NCBI RefSeq assembly: GCF_003885045.1 | Contig: NZ_RHJS01000002.1 | Span: forward strand, 3,286,001 to 3,350,000 | Direction of reading: 5' to 3' | Length of the DNA stretch: 64,000 bases | Source of the DNA: Schaedlerella arabinosiphila | GTDB taxonomy: Bacteria > Bacillota > Clostridia > Lachnospirales > Lachnospiraceae | Shown here: in pieces, positions 1-7,884 of the stretch | How the letters are laid out: each line of letters opens with the position of its first letter | Position numbering within the stretch: position 1 is the first letter of the stretch | The notes under the pieces: generated by a model | The model's input: only the letters and a program-made list of their open reading frames with translations | Told to the model about the DNA's origin: nothing | Database searches by the model: none | Program-made: the position numbers and the translations under genes

Positions 1-165
1 TTATTTTCACTTGCCGCATCCAGCGAAACAGCAAATTGATTCAAAACTCTGTTTTGTCTGTGTCTATACTCCAACTCTATTTTGAACTTCTTTGATAAAC
101 AGCTATGAAGAAAACCTTCAAATCATTTTCGCAGTATGGTTCTAATACCGCTAAATTTTTGCTAT
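1..165 (-). other. Decayed coding remnant at left edge
   Basis: Read on the minus strand, an ATG near position 170 opens a 29-codon frame. A second frame then continues to the window edge with charged, protein-like sequence (many K, R, E, with FKIELEY-type strings). This looks like a frameshifted piece of a larger gene, but I do not recognise the family. No intact gene can be supported here. Confidence 0.2.
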
Positions 166-543
166 TCATTTTCTTTTCACCTCACTTTCCTTTTGACTAC
201 CTCCCAACTTTACCAGATGGGAACGCTCACAGCTTAAAGGCCTGTTTATAGTGGCTATCGCCATTCTACTCTGCGGTTTATATGTAATTTTCGCCATGTC
301 GGTGATCTCTGTATCAAGATCATTTTCAGTCATATATGAAATGATCTCATGCTCAACCGCTTTCAATTCGTTTTCTAGCTCTTCTTTCATTGCCTTCAAA
401 CTTCTTAACTCCTGAACCTTGTTTTCTAGCTCTTTTTTGTGATACACATATCCTTGTACCTTCCTTTTCTTATATTTAATTTGGTGAGTAGCAACCCCTA
501 AAGAATCTTCTGGACCATTCCTCTCTTGTCTCGATATCGTCAC
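166..543 (-). pseudogene. Fragment of a phage/plasmid-type small coiled-coil protein
   Basis: The middle of this 125-residue frame (about residues 35-95) is a charged helical segment followed by a DTEITDMAKITYKP stretch. That is the style of small conserved proteins carried by clostridial phages and integrative elements. The first 15 residues (MTISRQERN...) come from a repeat that also occurs at 3,268-3,416, so the true start was probably lost or lies near residue 30. After residue 95 the sequence turns unlike the family and remnants appear in a second frame (AFK, then ERSHLVK), which suggests a frameshift near position 230. No function can be assigned. Confidence 0.35.
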
Positions 544-651
544 CAGTATATTGTTTTAGGTTTGTGGATGCTTTCGGCTTGCCCGGTTGCTTATTTGAAG
601 AATCAAAAAGAGTGTAAAGCCCTTGATGATTCAATAAAGACTTTACACTCT
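503..651. repeat. Direct repeat A, left copy (149 bp)
   Basis: Nearly identical to 3,268-3,416, with only scattered single-base differences. It ends with the terminator hairpin of the adjacent small gene. Together with repeat B it forms a common frame around two unrelated small genes. Confidence 0.85.
601..651 (-). terminator. Terminator of the 47-aa small gene
   Basis: On the minus strand a perfect 11-bp stem (AGAGTGTAAAG / CTTTACACTCT) with a 21-nt loop is followed by TTTTGATT. It lies 17 bp downstream of the stop codon of the gene at 668-811, as expected for an intrinsic terminator, although the stem is AT-rich. Confidence 0.6.
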
Positions 652-667
652 TTTTGATTTTGGTATA

Positions 668-811
668 TTAATCTCCATCTTCCAGCATTGACTGGAATAT
701 GTCCAGGACTTTTTTTAAATCCTCATTGTCAGGAGATTTTTGCAATGCTTTCCTAAGCAATTCCAACGCTAAACGAATAAATCCTTGGAATTGTTTATTG
801 GTCATTCCCAT
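668..811 (-). CDS. Small hypothetical protein (47 aa) in duplicated expression frame
   Basis: The ATG at 811 is preceded by a strong ribosome binding site (GGGAGGTG, 7 nt away), itself downstream of a consensus sigma-A promoter. The product is 47 residues, begins MGMTNKQFQGF, is predicted to be mostly helical and ends in an acidic LEDGD. It has no signal peptide, membrane segment or cysteine. The gene is too short for most gene callers, but it has promoter, RBS, open frame and terminator in correct order. A second locus at 3,429-3,551 uses the same promoter and terminator for an unrelated peptide. Function is unknown; a regulatory peptide or antitoxin-like small protein are guesses only. Confidence 0.7.
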   Translation of the reverse strand: MGMTNKQFQGFIRLALELLRKALQKSPDNEDLKKVLDIFQSMLEDGD

Positions 812-818
812 AATTTCA

Positions 819-931
819 CCTCCCTTCTATATGAATATGAAAATACCGTCTATAGGATACTTTCATTATATCAAAGGGAATTTTGAGTGTAAAGTCTTTA
901 TTCAATTATCAAAGCGCATAGGATTTTGATA
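819..931. repeat. Direct repeat B, left copy (promoter/leader)
   Basis: Similar to 3,559-3,667 from the RBS through the promoter and about 35 bp beyond it. Conservation is highest around the -35 and -10 boxes and in the outer ATTATCAAAGCGCATAGG segment. Confidence 0.8.
865..893 (-). promoter_or_regulatory. Sigma-A promoter of the 47-aa small gene
   Basis: The minus strand reads TTTACA, a 17-bp spacer, then a perfect TATAAT. The RBS and ATG of the small gene follow about 55 bp downstream. The arrangement is repeated exactly at 3,601-3,629. Confidence 0.8.
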
Positions 932-1147
932 TTCTACTATGTTTCGCAGGTCATCTGTTGTAATTGTGTTTATATTCAAATAAATCCTTAAGCTGCCCTT
1001 GCGGATGTAACCTCTGCCTGACTCTGTATAATGAATTTTGTGCTTGTGGTAGTTGGTGTAGCCCTCACCGTTTGACCATGCTGCTATCAGATCATAATTG
1101 TCTTTCCATTGATCAACACTTTTCAAGGCATAAAAAAACCAGGACAT
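902..1147 (-). pseudogene. Possible C-terminal remnant of an accessory protein
   Basis: An 81-residue frame whose middle (about residues 25-60, with GEGYTNYHKHKIHYTES and GRGYIRKGSLRIYL) looks like real, conserved-style protein. Its first codons fall inside a terminator-like hairpin (AACCGGG... followed by seven T on the minus strand, about 1,135-1,162), so the apparent ATG is unlikely to be the original start. Its last codons run into repeat B. I take it to be the tail of a gene interrupted by rearrangement. The family is not recognised. Confidence 0.3.
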
Positions 1148-1245
1148 CTATGCCCCGGTTCTACTGGTATACAATAAATAAACACATCTATGATTTAGTT
1201 TTGCTTAATCCGGAATTCGCTGGCAAACTATTCCTGCATTTTGAG

Positions 1246-1290
1246 AATGCTCTGAACCCCACTATTTATGCGGCATTCAGAGCATTTTTT
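1246..1290 (+). terminator. Strong terminator hairpin with no plus-strand gene
   Basis: A perfect 11-bp stem (AATGCTCTGAA / TTCAGAGCATT) with a 19-nt loop is followed by a run of T on the plus strand. No plus-strand gene precedes it, so it is either a leftover from a deleted gene or it insulates the Uma2 gene from opposing transcription. Confidence 0.55.
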
Positions 1291-1363
1291 ACTCAATCAC
1301 CTACAAAACTCAGGTTAAAATTCTACCATATTCGAGAATTTTCTACAATAATATTTTCAATAT

Positions 1364-1897
1364 CTACTGGATTCTTATCAAGAATCCTTCATATATTCCT
1401 ACTGGAACCTCTTCACCAAATGGATATTCTATCATTGTATCAGCTTCAAAATTATAGACTGTTACAATATTCTTGTCCGGATCAGCCACCCAATACTCTC
1501 TGACTCCTGCAGTACGATATTTGAATAGCTTCTTATAATAATCCATCTGCCTGCTACTAAGAGATACAATCTCAATAATCCAATCAGGCGCACCATGACA
1601 ACCCTTATCATCTAATTTTGACGGATCACAGATTACGGAAATGTCTGGTTCAACATAATTGCTGTCATTTTCATTCAGGAATACCGCAAAAGGGGCTGGA
1701 AAGACTTCACAGGGGCCTTTATTGTTGCGGATATATATATTAATCTCCGTACTAAGATAATTTACTAATCTTTGATGGTTTGTATTTGGTGGTGCCATAT
1801 AATAAATCTTTCCATCAATAAGCTCTGCACGTTCTCCCTCTGGTAATGCGTAGATGTCATCTATTGTGTAGGTTTCTTCTTTTCTTACTACATTCAT
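1364..1897 (-). CDS. Uma2-family putative endonuclease
   Basis: A 177-residue protein of the Uma2 (DUF820) family, a PD-(D/E)XK-fold group of small putative restriction-type nucleases found in many copies in cyanobacteria and clostridia. Visible family features are the N-terminal EGERAELIDGKIYYM segment, the EPDISVICD motif (catalytic Asp region) and the PDWIIEIVS motif (catalytic Glu), followed by the usual YREYWVADP-like stretch. The start is placed at the ATG at 1,897 because GGAGG lies 8 nt upstream; the GTG at 1,906 overlaps that RBS. It follows the XRE gene by about 20 bp in the same direction, so the two are probably co-transcribed. Biological role is unknown. Confidence 0.85.
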   Translation of the reverse strand: MNVVRKEETYTIDDIYALPEGERAELIDGKIYYMAPPNTNHQRLVNYLSTEINIYIRNNKGPCEVFPAPFAVFLNENDSNYVEPDISVICDPSKLDDKGCHGAPDWIIEIVSLSSRQMDYYKKLFKYRTAGVREYWVADPDKNIVTVYNFEADTMIEYPFGEEVPVGIYEGFLIRIQ

Positions 1898-1918
1898 TGA
1901 TTGCACCTCCCGCTTCTA

Positions 1919-2245
1919 CTATGGCATTACTTTCTTTTCAATTGTGATTCCATAGCCTAATGCATTTAAAATGTTACAAAAGGTCTGCAAGGAAGGACTA
2001 TGGCTCTTTTTTTCTAATCGAGATATCGCTTGTTGTGTATTCCCTGTCATTTTCGCAAGCTCTGATTGAGAAATATTCTCCTTCTTTCGAAGTTCAATTA
2101 ATTTATCAACTAATTCCTTGTCATTGTCAGAAATATAATATGTCGGGGCTGGCATTCCTTCTCGTTCAGTAAGAGGAATATTTCTTTTTTCAATTTCAAC
2201 TGCTTCTAACAAACCTTGCATTGTATCATCAAAAAATTTGCTCAT
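1919..2245 (-). CDS. XRE-family HTH protein, HigA-like antitoxin
   Basis: A 108-residue DNA-binding protein. A classic Cro/C1 helix-turn-helix lies at about residues 48-102 (ISQSELAKMTGNTQQAISRLE). A 5' region of about 45 residues resembles HigA/XRE antitoxins. The ATG at 2,245 has GGGGGA about 10 nt upstream. The stop codon of a RelE/HigB-like toxin remnant lies 4 bp upstream, the classical toxin-first higBA order. Such antitoxins bind the toxin and repress their own operon. Here the toxin is truncated, so this is probably an orphan antitoxin that may still act as a repressor or anti-addiction factor. Confidence 0.85.
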   Translation of the reverse strand: MSKFFDDTMQGLLEAVEIEKRNIPLTEREGMPAPTYYISDNDKELVDKLIELRKKENISQSELAKMTGNTQQAISRLEKKSHSPSLQTFCNILNALGYGITIEKKVMP

Positions 2246-2249
2246 ACTT

Positions 2250-2411
2250 TTATTCCCCCTTTAAAATTTTAACAACTGCTTTAAATGCTTTCTTTTCGTC
2301 TTCTGTTAAATCATCCTTTTCGTTTTTTGCATATACATTTATAAAGTAAATAGTTTCTTTCAATTCAATATCTACATATATGACTCTGCCGCCTCCACGC
2401 TTTTTCCATTC
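2250..2411 (-). pseudogene. C-terminal remnant of RelE/HigB-type toxin
   Basis: The minus strand stays open for 53 codons before the stop at 2,250. It reads WKKRGGGRVIYVDIELKE followed by an ETIYFINVYAKNEKDDL block and a KAFKAVVKILKGE tail, the well-known C-terminal half of RelE/HigB-like toxins. An in-frame TAA at 2,412-2,414 and absence of the N-terminal half show that the gene is truncated. It sits 4 bp from the antitoxin start, so the pair was once a type II toxin-antitoxin operon. Confidence 0.7.
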
Positions 2412-2414
2412 TTA

Positions 2415-2807
2415 GGATACAACAAATTTGATGTTTTGTCAATAAATCTATTTCTTTACCTATTCCGCTTTTCAATTCTTATTAGGAATGCTTCTATATT
2501 TATCCGCACACCCTTAAATTCCACCATTTTTACTAACTTTTAAAAGCCATAAATCTCAAAATAAATCAATACTTTTCGCAATTTTTACTTTCCGCCTGCC
2601 GAACACACCACAAAAATCACAAATCCAAGCAAAAAAATAGCATCTTTCCCATGCTATAACACACAAGAAAACCACTATAAATCCTTTATTTTCAAGCTTA
2701 CTTCCTTTTTCAAATCAGCTATTACATTATTGAAAATTTCATTCCTTATTACATTGCTTTCTTTGATATTAATCCTCCGATTTCACCAGTTTATAAGCAA
2801 CGAATTC
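2415..2807. other. AT-rich intergenic stretch without supported gene
   Basis: No open frame with a credible start was found on either strand. Poly-A/T tracts are frequent. It separates the toxin remnant from the recombinase tail and is probably decayed accessory DNA. Confidence 0.5.
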
Positions 2808-2933
2808 TTAACTTTCTTCCACAATCCTCAAATATTTATACACTGAATTTCTACTAAGTCCTGTCAGCCTTGCGAATTCTGATATACTGACATCATACGC
2901 AGCATACCCATGGTCAATGTGATCCACTTTCAT
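2808..2933 (-). pseudogene. C-terminal HTH fragment of a serine recombinase
   Basis: The 41-codon frame ending at 2,808 contains ISEFARLTGLSRNSVYKYL, the helix-turn-helix that closes small serine resolvases and invertases (HTH_7 type). The catalytic domain is missing. Just upstream another frame reads a short protein-like string (about 2,935-3,075, with FFEFAFRFDFNVYCDHL), so this stretch is a mosaic of truncated genes. The intact recombinase at 42,853 uses a different C-terminus, so this is not a simple copy of it. Confidence 0.55.
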
Positions 2934-3267
2934 ATTCCAAAAAAATATTATGTTCCTTGATTCCCATAGCAACTAAATCTCCTACATGGAGGTGATCGCA
3001 ATAAACATTGAAATCAAACCGAAAAGCAAACTCAAAGAATTTTTCCAGGGCTTCCGAAACACATCAGAAGACTTGCTCTTTGCTCTTGGTTGATACTTCC
3101 TATGCTCCATTCCATTAATTTCTTCCTTAATTTGATCCGTTGAAAGTTCTTCACACATTCCAGAAAAAATATAATCTATTTTCTGTATTTTTAGACAAGG
3201 TAAGATTAAAACCGATCGACAAATTAAGCAAAATTGATATTTCGTCATCATTAGATGGGTATGTAAT

Positions 3268-3416
3268 GAATCTTCTGGACTATTCCTCTCTTGCCTCGAT
3301 ATCGTCACCAGTATATTGTTTTAGGTTTGTAGATGCTTTCGGCTTGCCCAGTTGCTTATTTGAAGAATCAAAAAGAGTGTAAAGCCCTTAATAATTCAAT
3401 AAAGACTTTACACTCT
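3268..3416. repeat. Direct repeat A, right copy (149 bp)
   Basis: Near-identical partner of 503-651. It also supplies the first residues (MTISRQERNSPEDSL) of an open frame from 2,982 to 3,308 that I regard as non-coding mosaic. Confidence 0.85.
3366..3416 (-). terminator. Terminator of the 40-aa small gene
   Basis: Same 11-bp stem and TTTTGATT tail as at 601-651, here 12 bp downstream of the stop codon at 3,429. Confidence 0.6.
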
Positions 3417-3428
3417 ATATAATACTAA

Positions 3429-3551
3429 TTATTTAGTTTCTATTTTGGGTTCCGCCGTTTCGACATATTTTATAATTTCGATGATTTTTTCGGCAGTCAT
3501 CCCTTCGGCTTCCAATTTCTGGATTAAGTTAACAACTTCTTTTCCAGTCAC
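3429..3551 (-). CDS. Small hypothetical protein (40 aa) in duplicated expression frame
   Basis: The GTG at 3,551 is preceded by GGGAGGCG about 7 nt away and by the same promoter as the gene at 668-811. The 40-residue product begins with GTG-TGKEVVNLIQKLEAEG. It is helical, with an acidic/hydrophobic pattern suited to an amphipathic helix, and ends EPKIETK. It shares no obvious sequence with the 47-residue protein although the flanking 5' and 3' regions are near-identical. That pattern suggests interchangeable coding inserts. No signal peptide, membrane helix or known motif. Function unknown. Confidence 0.65.
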   Translation of the reverse strand: MTGKEVVNLIQKLEAEGMTAEKIIEIIKYVETAEPKIETK

Positions 3552-3558
3552 AGAATCG

Positions 3559-3667
3559 CCTCCCTTCTATATGGAAAATATCGTCCTATGAGATATCTCC
3601 ATTATATCAAAAGGATTTTTGGGTGTAAAGCCTTTATTCAATTATCAAAGCGCATAGGATTTTGATA
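3559..3667. repeat. Direct repeat B, right copy (promoter/leader)
   Basis: Partner of 819-931. The last 35 bp (TTTATTCAATTATCAAAGCG and onward) are identical in both copies. Confidence 0.8.
3601..3629 (-). promoter_or_regulatory. Sigma-A promoter of the 40-aa small gene
   Basis: TTTACA, a 17-bp spacer and TATAAT on the minus strand, matching the promoter at 865-893 in boxes and spacing. Confidence 0.8.
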
Positions 3668-3954
3668 GGCCGAGTAGACATACCCCTTACGAGGTATGCC
3701 CCTCTACAGATTGTATCAAAACAGAATTATTGTATTAGCAAAGTACTGCTCATTGACTCTTTTTCTAATATCAAACATAAAGCAAAACCACAAAGCAGAG
3801 TGGAACCCGAAAAATGTCCTTACATTCTTGGAAGTTCATGGAGCCGACGCGGAAATCCTCCGTATGATGGAGACACAGTGCTCAAAAAGCAGGGCAGATG
3901 TGGATCATGAGATAGAAACAACTGTAACAAGCTTTCATACTTATTTTCTTACCC

Positions 3955-6900
3955 TCATTCCACCTCCACCGTGCTCCCAACTCCGTCCCGGCTCCGCAGC
4001 TTCGTCACCACGATCTTCCGCTCGATTCGCTCTTTGAGCTCCGCCACATGGGAAATGATCCCTACCATGCGGTTCCCTTCCGTCAGCCCGGCCAGCGCCT
4101 TTACCGCCTGGTTCAAGGCCTCCTCATCCAGGGAACCGAAGCCCTCATCCACAAACATGGCATCCAGCCGGATCCCGCCCGCGCAGGACTGGATCTCATC
4201 CGACAATCCCAGTGCCAGAGACAGAGACGCCTGAAAGGACTCCCCGCCGGACAGCGTCTTGACGCTCCGCTCCGTGCCGTTATAATGATCGATCACATTG
4301 AGCTCCAGCCCGGCTTTCTCCCGCTTGCCGTCCCCGTCCTCCTGCCGCTTCAGTTCATACTGTCCGCTGCTCATCGTCATCAGCCGCAGGTTTGCCCGGC
4401 GCAGGATCCGGTCAAAATACGTCATCTGGATAAAGGTTTCCAGCTCAATCTTCCGCTTCCCGGTCAGAGTCCCGTTAGCCGTATCCGACAGCGCCTTCAC
4501 CCACACATATTCCTGCTCCACAGCGATCATCATCTGCTGTCGGTCACAAACCGCCTCGTAAATGTCCCGGTTCTTCTTTCCTGCCGCATACCGCTCCGCC
4601 CGTTTCCCGGACAGCCCCGCCTTTTCCTCTGTCCACTGCTGCTTTCTCTCCAGTATTTCCTCTGCCGCCAACGGTTCCTCCGACTGCTGGGCTTCCAGCG
4701 CCTGGACCGCAGCCTGCAGCGCCGTCAGTTCTTCCCTACACCTCCGGAAATTCTGCTCCGCCTTTTCCCGTTCCTTCTGCAGGAAATGCAGCTTCTCCCG
4801 GAGCTCCCCGGCCTTCTCTTCCGCTTCCTCCCTGGTCTGCCCTCCCAGGATTTCCGCCAGATCATCCCTCTGTTCCTTCCAGAGCTTCCGCTCCGTGTCC
4901 ATCCGTGTCAAAAGAAGCTCTGTCCGGCCTGCTTCTTCCTCCATCCGGCGCATTTCCTCCTCCAGCTTCGGAATCTCTTTGTCCAAACGCTTTTTCCGTT
5001 TTATGTTTCTTCGGTTTTCCGCAATCCCGCTCTCCAGATCAGCCAGCTCCAGATCCAGCAGCTGCCCCGCTCCGGTCACCGTCTGCAGCAGATCATGGTC
5101 TCCCATTTCCACCGCATTTCCATAAGAATCTCCCCAGGGCATCCCCGGTGCAAGAAGAAGCGCTTCCATCTGCTTCCGGTTTTCCCCACGCCGGGACTGC
5201 AGGATTTCCAGACGGCTGCTCTGTCCCCGGATCGTCTCCCGGCATTTTTCCAGTTTCTTTTCCAGCCTCCGGACCGTTTCCAAAAGTCGGCCGCGCAGTT
5301 TCAGTTCCTTTTGCGCCTGCTGCTCCCGGAGCGAGATCTCTTCCAGCTGTTCCGCCAGACAGCAAAATGCAGATTCAAGCGCCGCTTTCCGCTTCCCGTC
5401 CGCTGCGGTTTTGAAAGCAGACGCATCCTCCGCCTCCAGAACCGCAGCTCTCACATCCGCACCCTTACTCTTCCTCCCTGCGTCCTGCTCTGTCCGCGCC
5501 TCCCCGATCCGGCCCAGCCTGTCATCCAGCTGCTTCCCCAGGGCCATACTCCGCCCCGCCAGCAGATCCACATCTGCCCGCAGCTCCTTCACCTGCTCGC
5601 CAAGCCCCGCCAGATGCCCTTCCAGCGCTTCCGCCTCCTGCATTCCGGCATCATACCGTTCTTTTTTCTCCTTCGCCCCTTCCTGCAGCTTCTGGAGCTC
5701 TTCCAAATGCATTTGCAGGGCCCGCCGCATCTCAGCCAATCGCCCGGCATTCACAGCCCCGGCATCCCGCGTCTCCTCTCCAGACAGCCGAAGTGCTTCC
5801 TCTCCGATCCTCAGCAGCTCCCCTTCCGCCTCTTCCATCTGCTCCGAAAGATGCCGGATCTCCCCGCTGAGCTTCTCCACCTTCCGCTCCGCCTTCGACA
5901 GCTCCTGCTTCTTCTCGTCCAGCTCCCTCTTTTCCGGAACCTCCCCGGCCAGTGCCGCCGGCTCCGGATGGTGCAGCGCCCCGCACACCGGACACTTCTC
6001 TCCTTCCTTCAAATGCTCCGCCAGCATGCCCGCCTGGGCATCAAAAAATCTCTGCTCCAGCTCATAAAACGCATTCTGCAGCCGCTTCCATTCCTCCACA
6101 GCCGCTCCATAATTCTCCTGTTGCTTCTTCCGCTTCTTCTCATACCCTTTCCAGCGCTTTTCATGCTCCAGAAAATCCTCCAGCACCTGTTTCTGTCTTT
6201 CCGCCCGGTGCCGGTACTCCATCTCCTCACTCTCCGCATTTTTCAACGGCCGCAGCTCTTCCTGCAGCTTCCCCAGCATTTCCTTCCATGCCCGTTCCTG
6301 CTCCGTCAGCCCGGCCAGCGTCTCCTCCGCCTTCTCCTGCTGCCCACGGATCTCCTCCCATTCCCGGCGGCACTCTTCCAGCTCTGCCTTCTCCTTCTCC
6401 AGCCTTTCCCGGCTCCCGGTCAGTCCAACCAGCACCGCGTCCCGATCCAGCAAAGCCTCCGCCTGCTGCCCGGCCTCCTCCAGTTCCCCGGTCAAACTCT
6501 TTTCCTGCGCCAGCGCCCGTTCCCTGGCCGCCTCACAGGTCTCCCGTTCCGCCTGAATCTCCAGATACTGCCCGCCCTGCCGCTGCAGTCCTTCCCGATG
6601 CTTTTCCATGCCTTCCTTCCGGTGCAGAAGCCGCTCCCGCTCCTCTCCTGCGGTTTCCAGCGTTTCCTGCTCCCTCTTCTTTTCCCCGATCGCCAGCTTC
6701 AGGTCTCCCGCGCACAGCACTGCCTTCTCCCGTTTCTCCCGCTCTTCGGCAATCCGAAATGCCTGCAGTTCCATTTGTTTCTGCAATTTTTCCATAGCAT
6801 GGTATCTTTCCAGGTTTTCCTCGGCCTGCCGGATCAAGACCGCCAGCTCCTCTTCCTCGTCCCCCGACTGCAGAGCCTTCTCCCGAATCTCCCCGGCCTG

Positions 6901-7815
6901 CTCCAAATTCTGTCTCTTCTCCTTTAAGTCTTCCCGTTTTTCCTCCAGAAGTACCGCAGTCTGCCGAAAATGCTCCGCCTTCCCCAGAAGCTGGTCCTCC
7001 TGCTGGATCTTCTCATCCAGACCGGACAGCTGCTCATCCATCTGCTCCAATGCCGCCTCATCCTGCTCCAAAAGCTCCTGGAGAAGCTCCAGGCCTCTCC
7101 CCACCCGTCCTTCAAACTTCACCTTGCGCAGGCTTTCCAGCTCCAGGCTGATCTCCGGACTGCCCTCACAGACCACCCCCGACAGATACTGGCTGATGCT
7201 CCTGCGGGTCTCGTCATATTCCTTCCACCGTTCCTTCGCCGCGTCCCGCAGCCGATTCTGCACCTCCTGGTACAGCCCGGTATGAAAGATCTGCCTGAAG
7301 ATCTCCCCCCGTTCCTGGGTTCCCGCCAGCAAAAGCTTTTGAAAATCCCCCTGGGCGATCATGGCGATCTGGGTAAACTGCCGGTAATCCAGCCCGATCA
7401 CCTCCTCCACCGCCCGGGTCACCTCCCGCATCCGTGTCACCGGCTGCCTGCCGTCAAAAAAGGCCAGCTCCGCGTCCGCTTTCTGCATCGTGTACCCGGT
7501 CCCCCGCCCCTTAGGCCGGAGATACTCCGGATTCCGCCTGATCCGATACCGTTTTTCCCGATAGACAAATTCCAGCTCCACGAAGGTCGGCTCCTCCTCC
7601 CCGGCATATTTGCTTCGAAACATCCCCGCCTCCCGCACATTTCCGCTGGCCTCCCCATACAGCGCAAACGCGATCGCGTCAAATATCGTGGTCTTTCCCG
7701 CTCCCGTATCTCCCGTAATCAGAAAAAGCCCCCGGTCCCCCAGCCTGGAAAAATCAATCTCCGTTTTCCCGGCATAAGGTCCGAAAGCACTGATCGTCAG
7801 CTTTTGTGGTCTCAT
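3955..7815 (-). CDS. sbcC: Exonuclease subunit SbcC
   Basis: A 1,286-residue SMC-like ATPase of the SbcCD (Mre11-Rad50 type) nuclease, which opens and trims DNA hairpins and blocked ends. Walker A is near the N-terminus (GDTGAGKTT). Long coiled coils follow. The zinc hook CPVCG lies mid-protein. The C-terminus carries the ABC signature LSGGESFQASLSLALGLSD and Walker B MFVDEGFGSLDEE. The start is set at the ATG at 7,815 (MRPQKLTISAFGPYAGKT, the conserved N-terminus) with GAGGAAAG about 6 nt upstream; an upstream in-frame start at 7,875 would add 20 unlikely residues. It lies 69 bp downstream of sbcD, so they form one operon. Confidence 0.97.
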   Translation of the reverse strand: MRPQKLTISAFGPYAGKTEIDFSRLGDRGLFLITGDTGAGKTTIFDAIAFALYGEASGNVREAGMFRSKYAGEEEPTFVELEFVYREKRYRIRRNPEYLRPKGRGTGYTMQKADAELAFFDGRQPVTRMREVTRAVEEVIGLDYRQFTQIAMIAQGDFQKLLLAGTQERGEIFRQIFHTGLYQEVQNRLRDAAKERWKEYDETRRSISQYLSGVVCEGSPEISLELESLRKVKFEGRVGRGLELLQELLEQDEAALEQMDEQLSGLDEKIQQEDQLLGKAEHFRQTAVLLEEKREDLKEKRQNLEQAGEIREKALQSGDEEEELAVLIRQAEENLERYHAMEKLQKQMELQAFRIAEEREKREKAVLCAGDLKLAIGEKKREQETLETAGEERERLLHRKEGMEKHREGLQRQGGQYLEIQAERETCEAARERALAQEKSLTGELEEAGQQAEALLDRDAVLVGLTGSRERLEKEKAELEECRREWEEIRGQQEKAEETLAGLTEQERAWKEMLGKLQEELRPLKNAESEEMEYRHRAERQKQVLEDFLEHEKRWKGYEKKRKKQQENYGAAVEEWKRLQNAFYELEQRFFDAQAGMLAEHLKEGEKCPVCGALHHPEPAALAGEVPEKRELDEKKQELSKAERKVEKLSGEIRHLSEQMEEAEGELLRIGEEALRLSGEETRDAGAVNAGRLAEMRRALQMHLEELQKLQEGAKEKKERYDAGMQEAEALEGHLAGLGEQVKELRADVDLLAGRSMALGKQLDDRLGRIGEARTEQDAGRKSKGADVRAAVLEAEDASAFKTAADGKRKAALESAFCCLAEQLEEISLREQQAQKELKLRGRLLETVRRLEKKLEKCRETIRGQSSRLEILQSRRGENRKQMEALLLAPGMPWGDSYGNAVEMGDHDLLQTVTGAGQLLDLELADLESGIAENRRNIKRKKRLDKEIPKLEEEMRRMEEEAGRTELLLTRMDTERKLWKEQRDDLAEILGGQTREEAEEKAGELREKLHFLQKEREKAEQNFRRCREELTALQAAVQALEAQQSEEPLAAEEILERKQQWTEEKAGLSGKRAERYAAGKKNRDIYEAVCDRQQMMIAVEQEYVWVKALSDTANGTLTGKRKIELETFIQMTYFDRILRRANLRLMTMSSGQYELKRQEDGDGKREKAGLELNVIDHYNGTERSVKTLSGGESFQASLSLALGLSDEIQSCAGGIRLDAMFVDEGFGSLDEEALNQAVKALAGLTEGNRMVGIISHVAELKERIERKIVVTKLRSRDGVGSTVEVE

Positions 7816-7884
7816 AATCTTTCCTCTTTTCCGTAAATGATACGCAAAAGCCCGCCGTTTGCAGGCTTTCCGCATACACTGAAG

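Noticed and set aside
2982..3308. Open frame of 108 residues on the minus strand
   Set aside because: Begins inside repeat A, changes character several times and has no RBS; judged a mosaic of remnants.
3696..4037. Plus-strand frame before sbcC with protein-like segment (NPKNVLTFLEVHGADAEIL)
   Set aside because: A short stretch looks coding, but there is no credible start, no recognised family, and the end is antisense to sbcC.
4048..6927. Very long plus-strand open frame opposite sbcC
   Set aside because: Antisense shadow of the GC-rich sbcC coding strand; Leu/Pro/Arg-rich composition, no RBS and no known domain.
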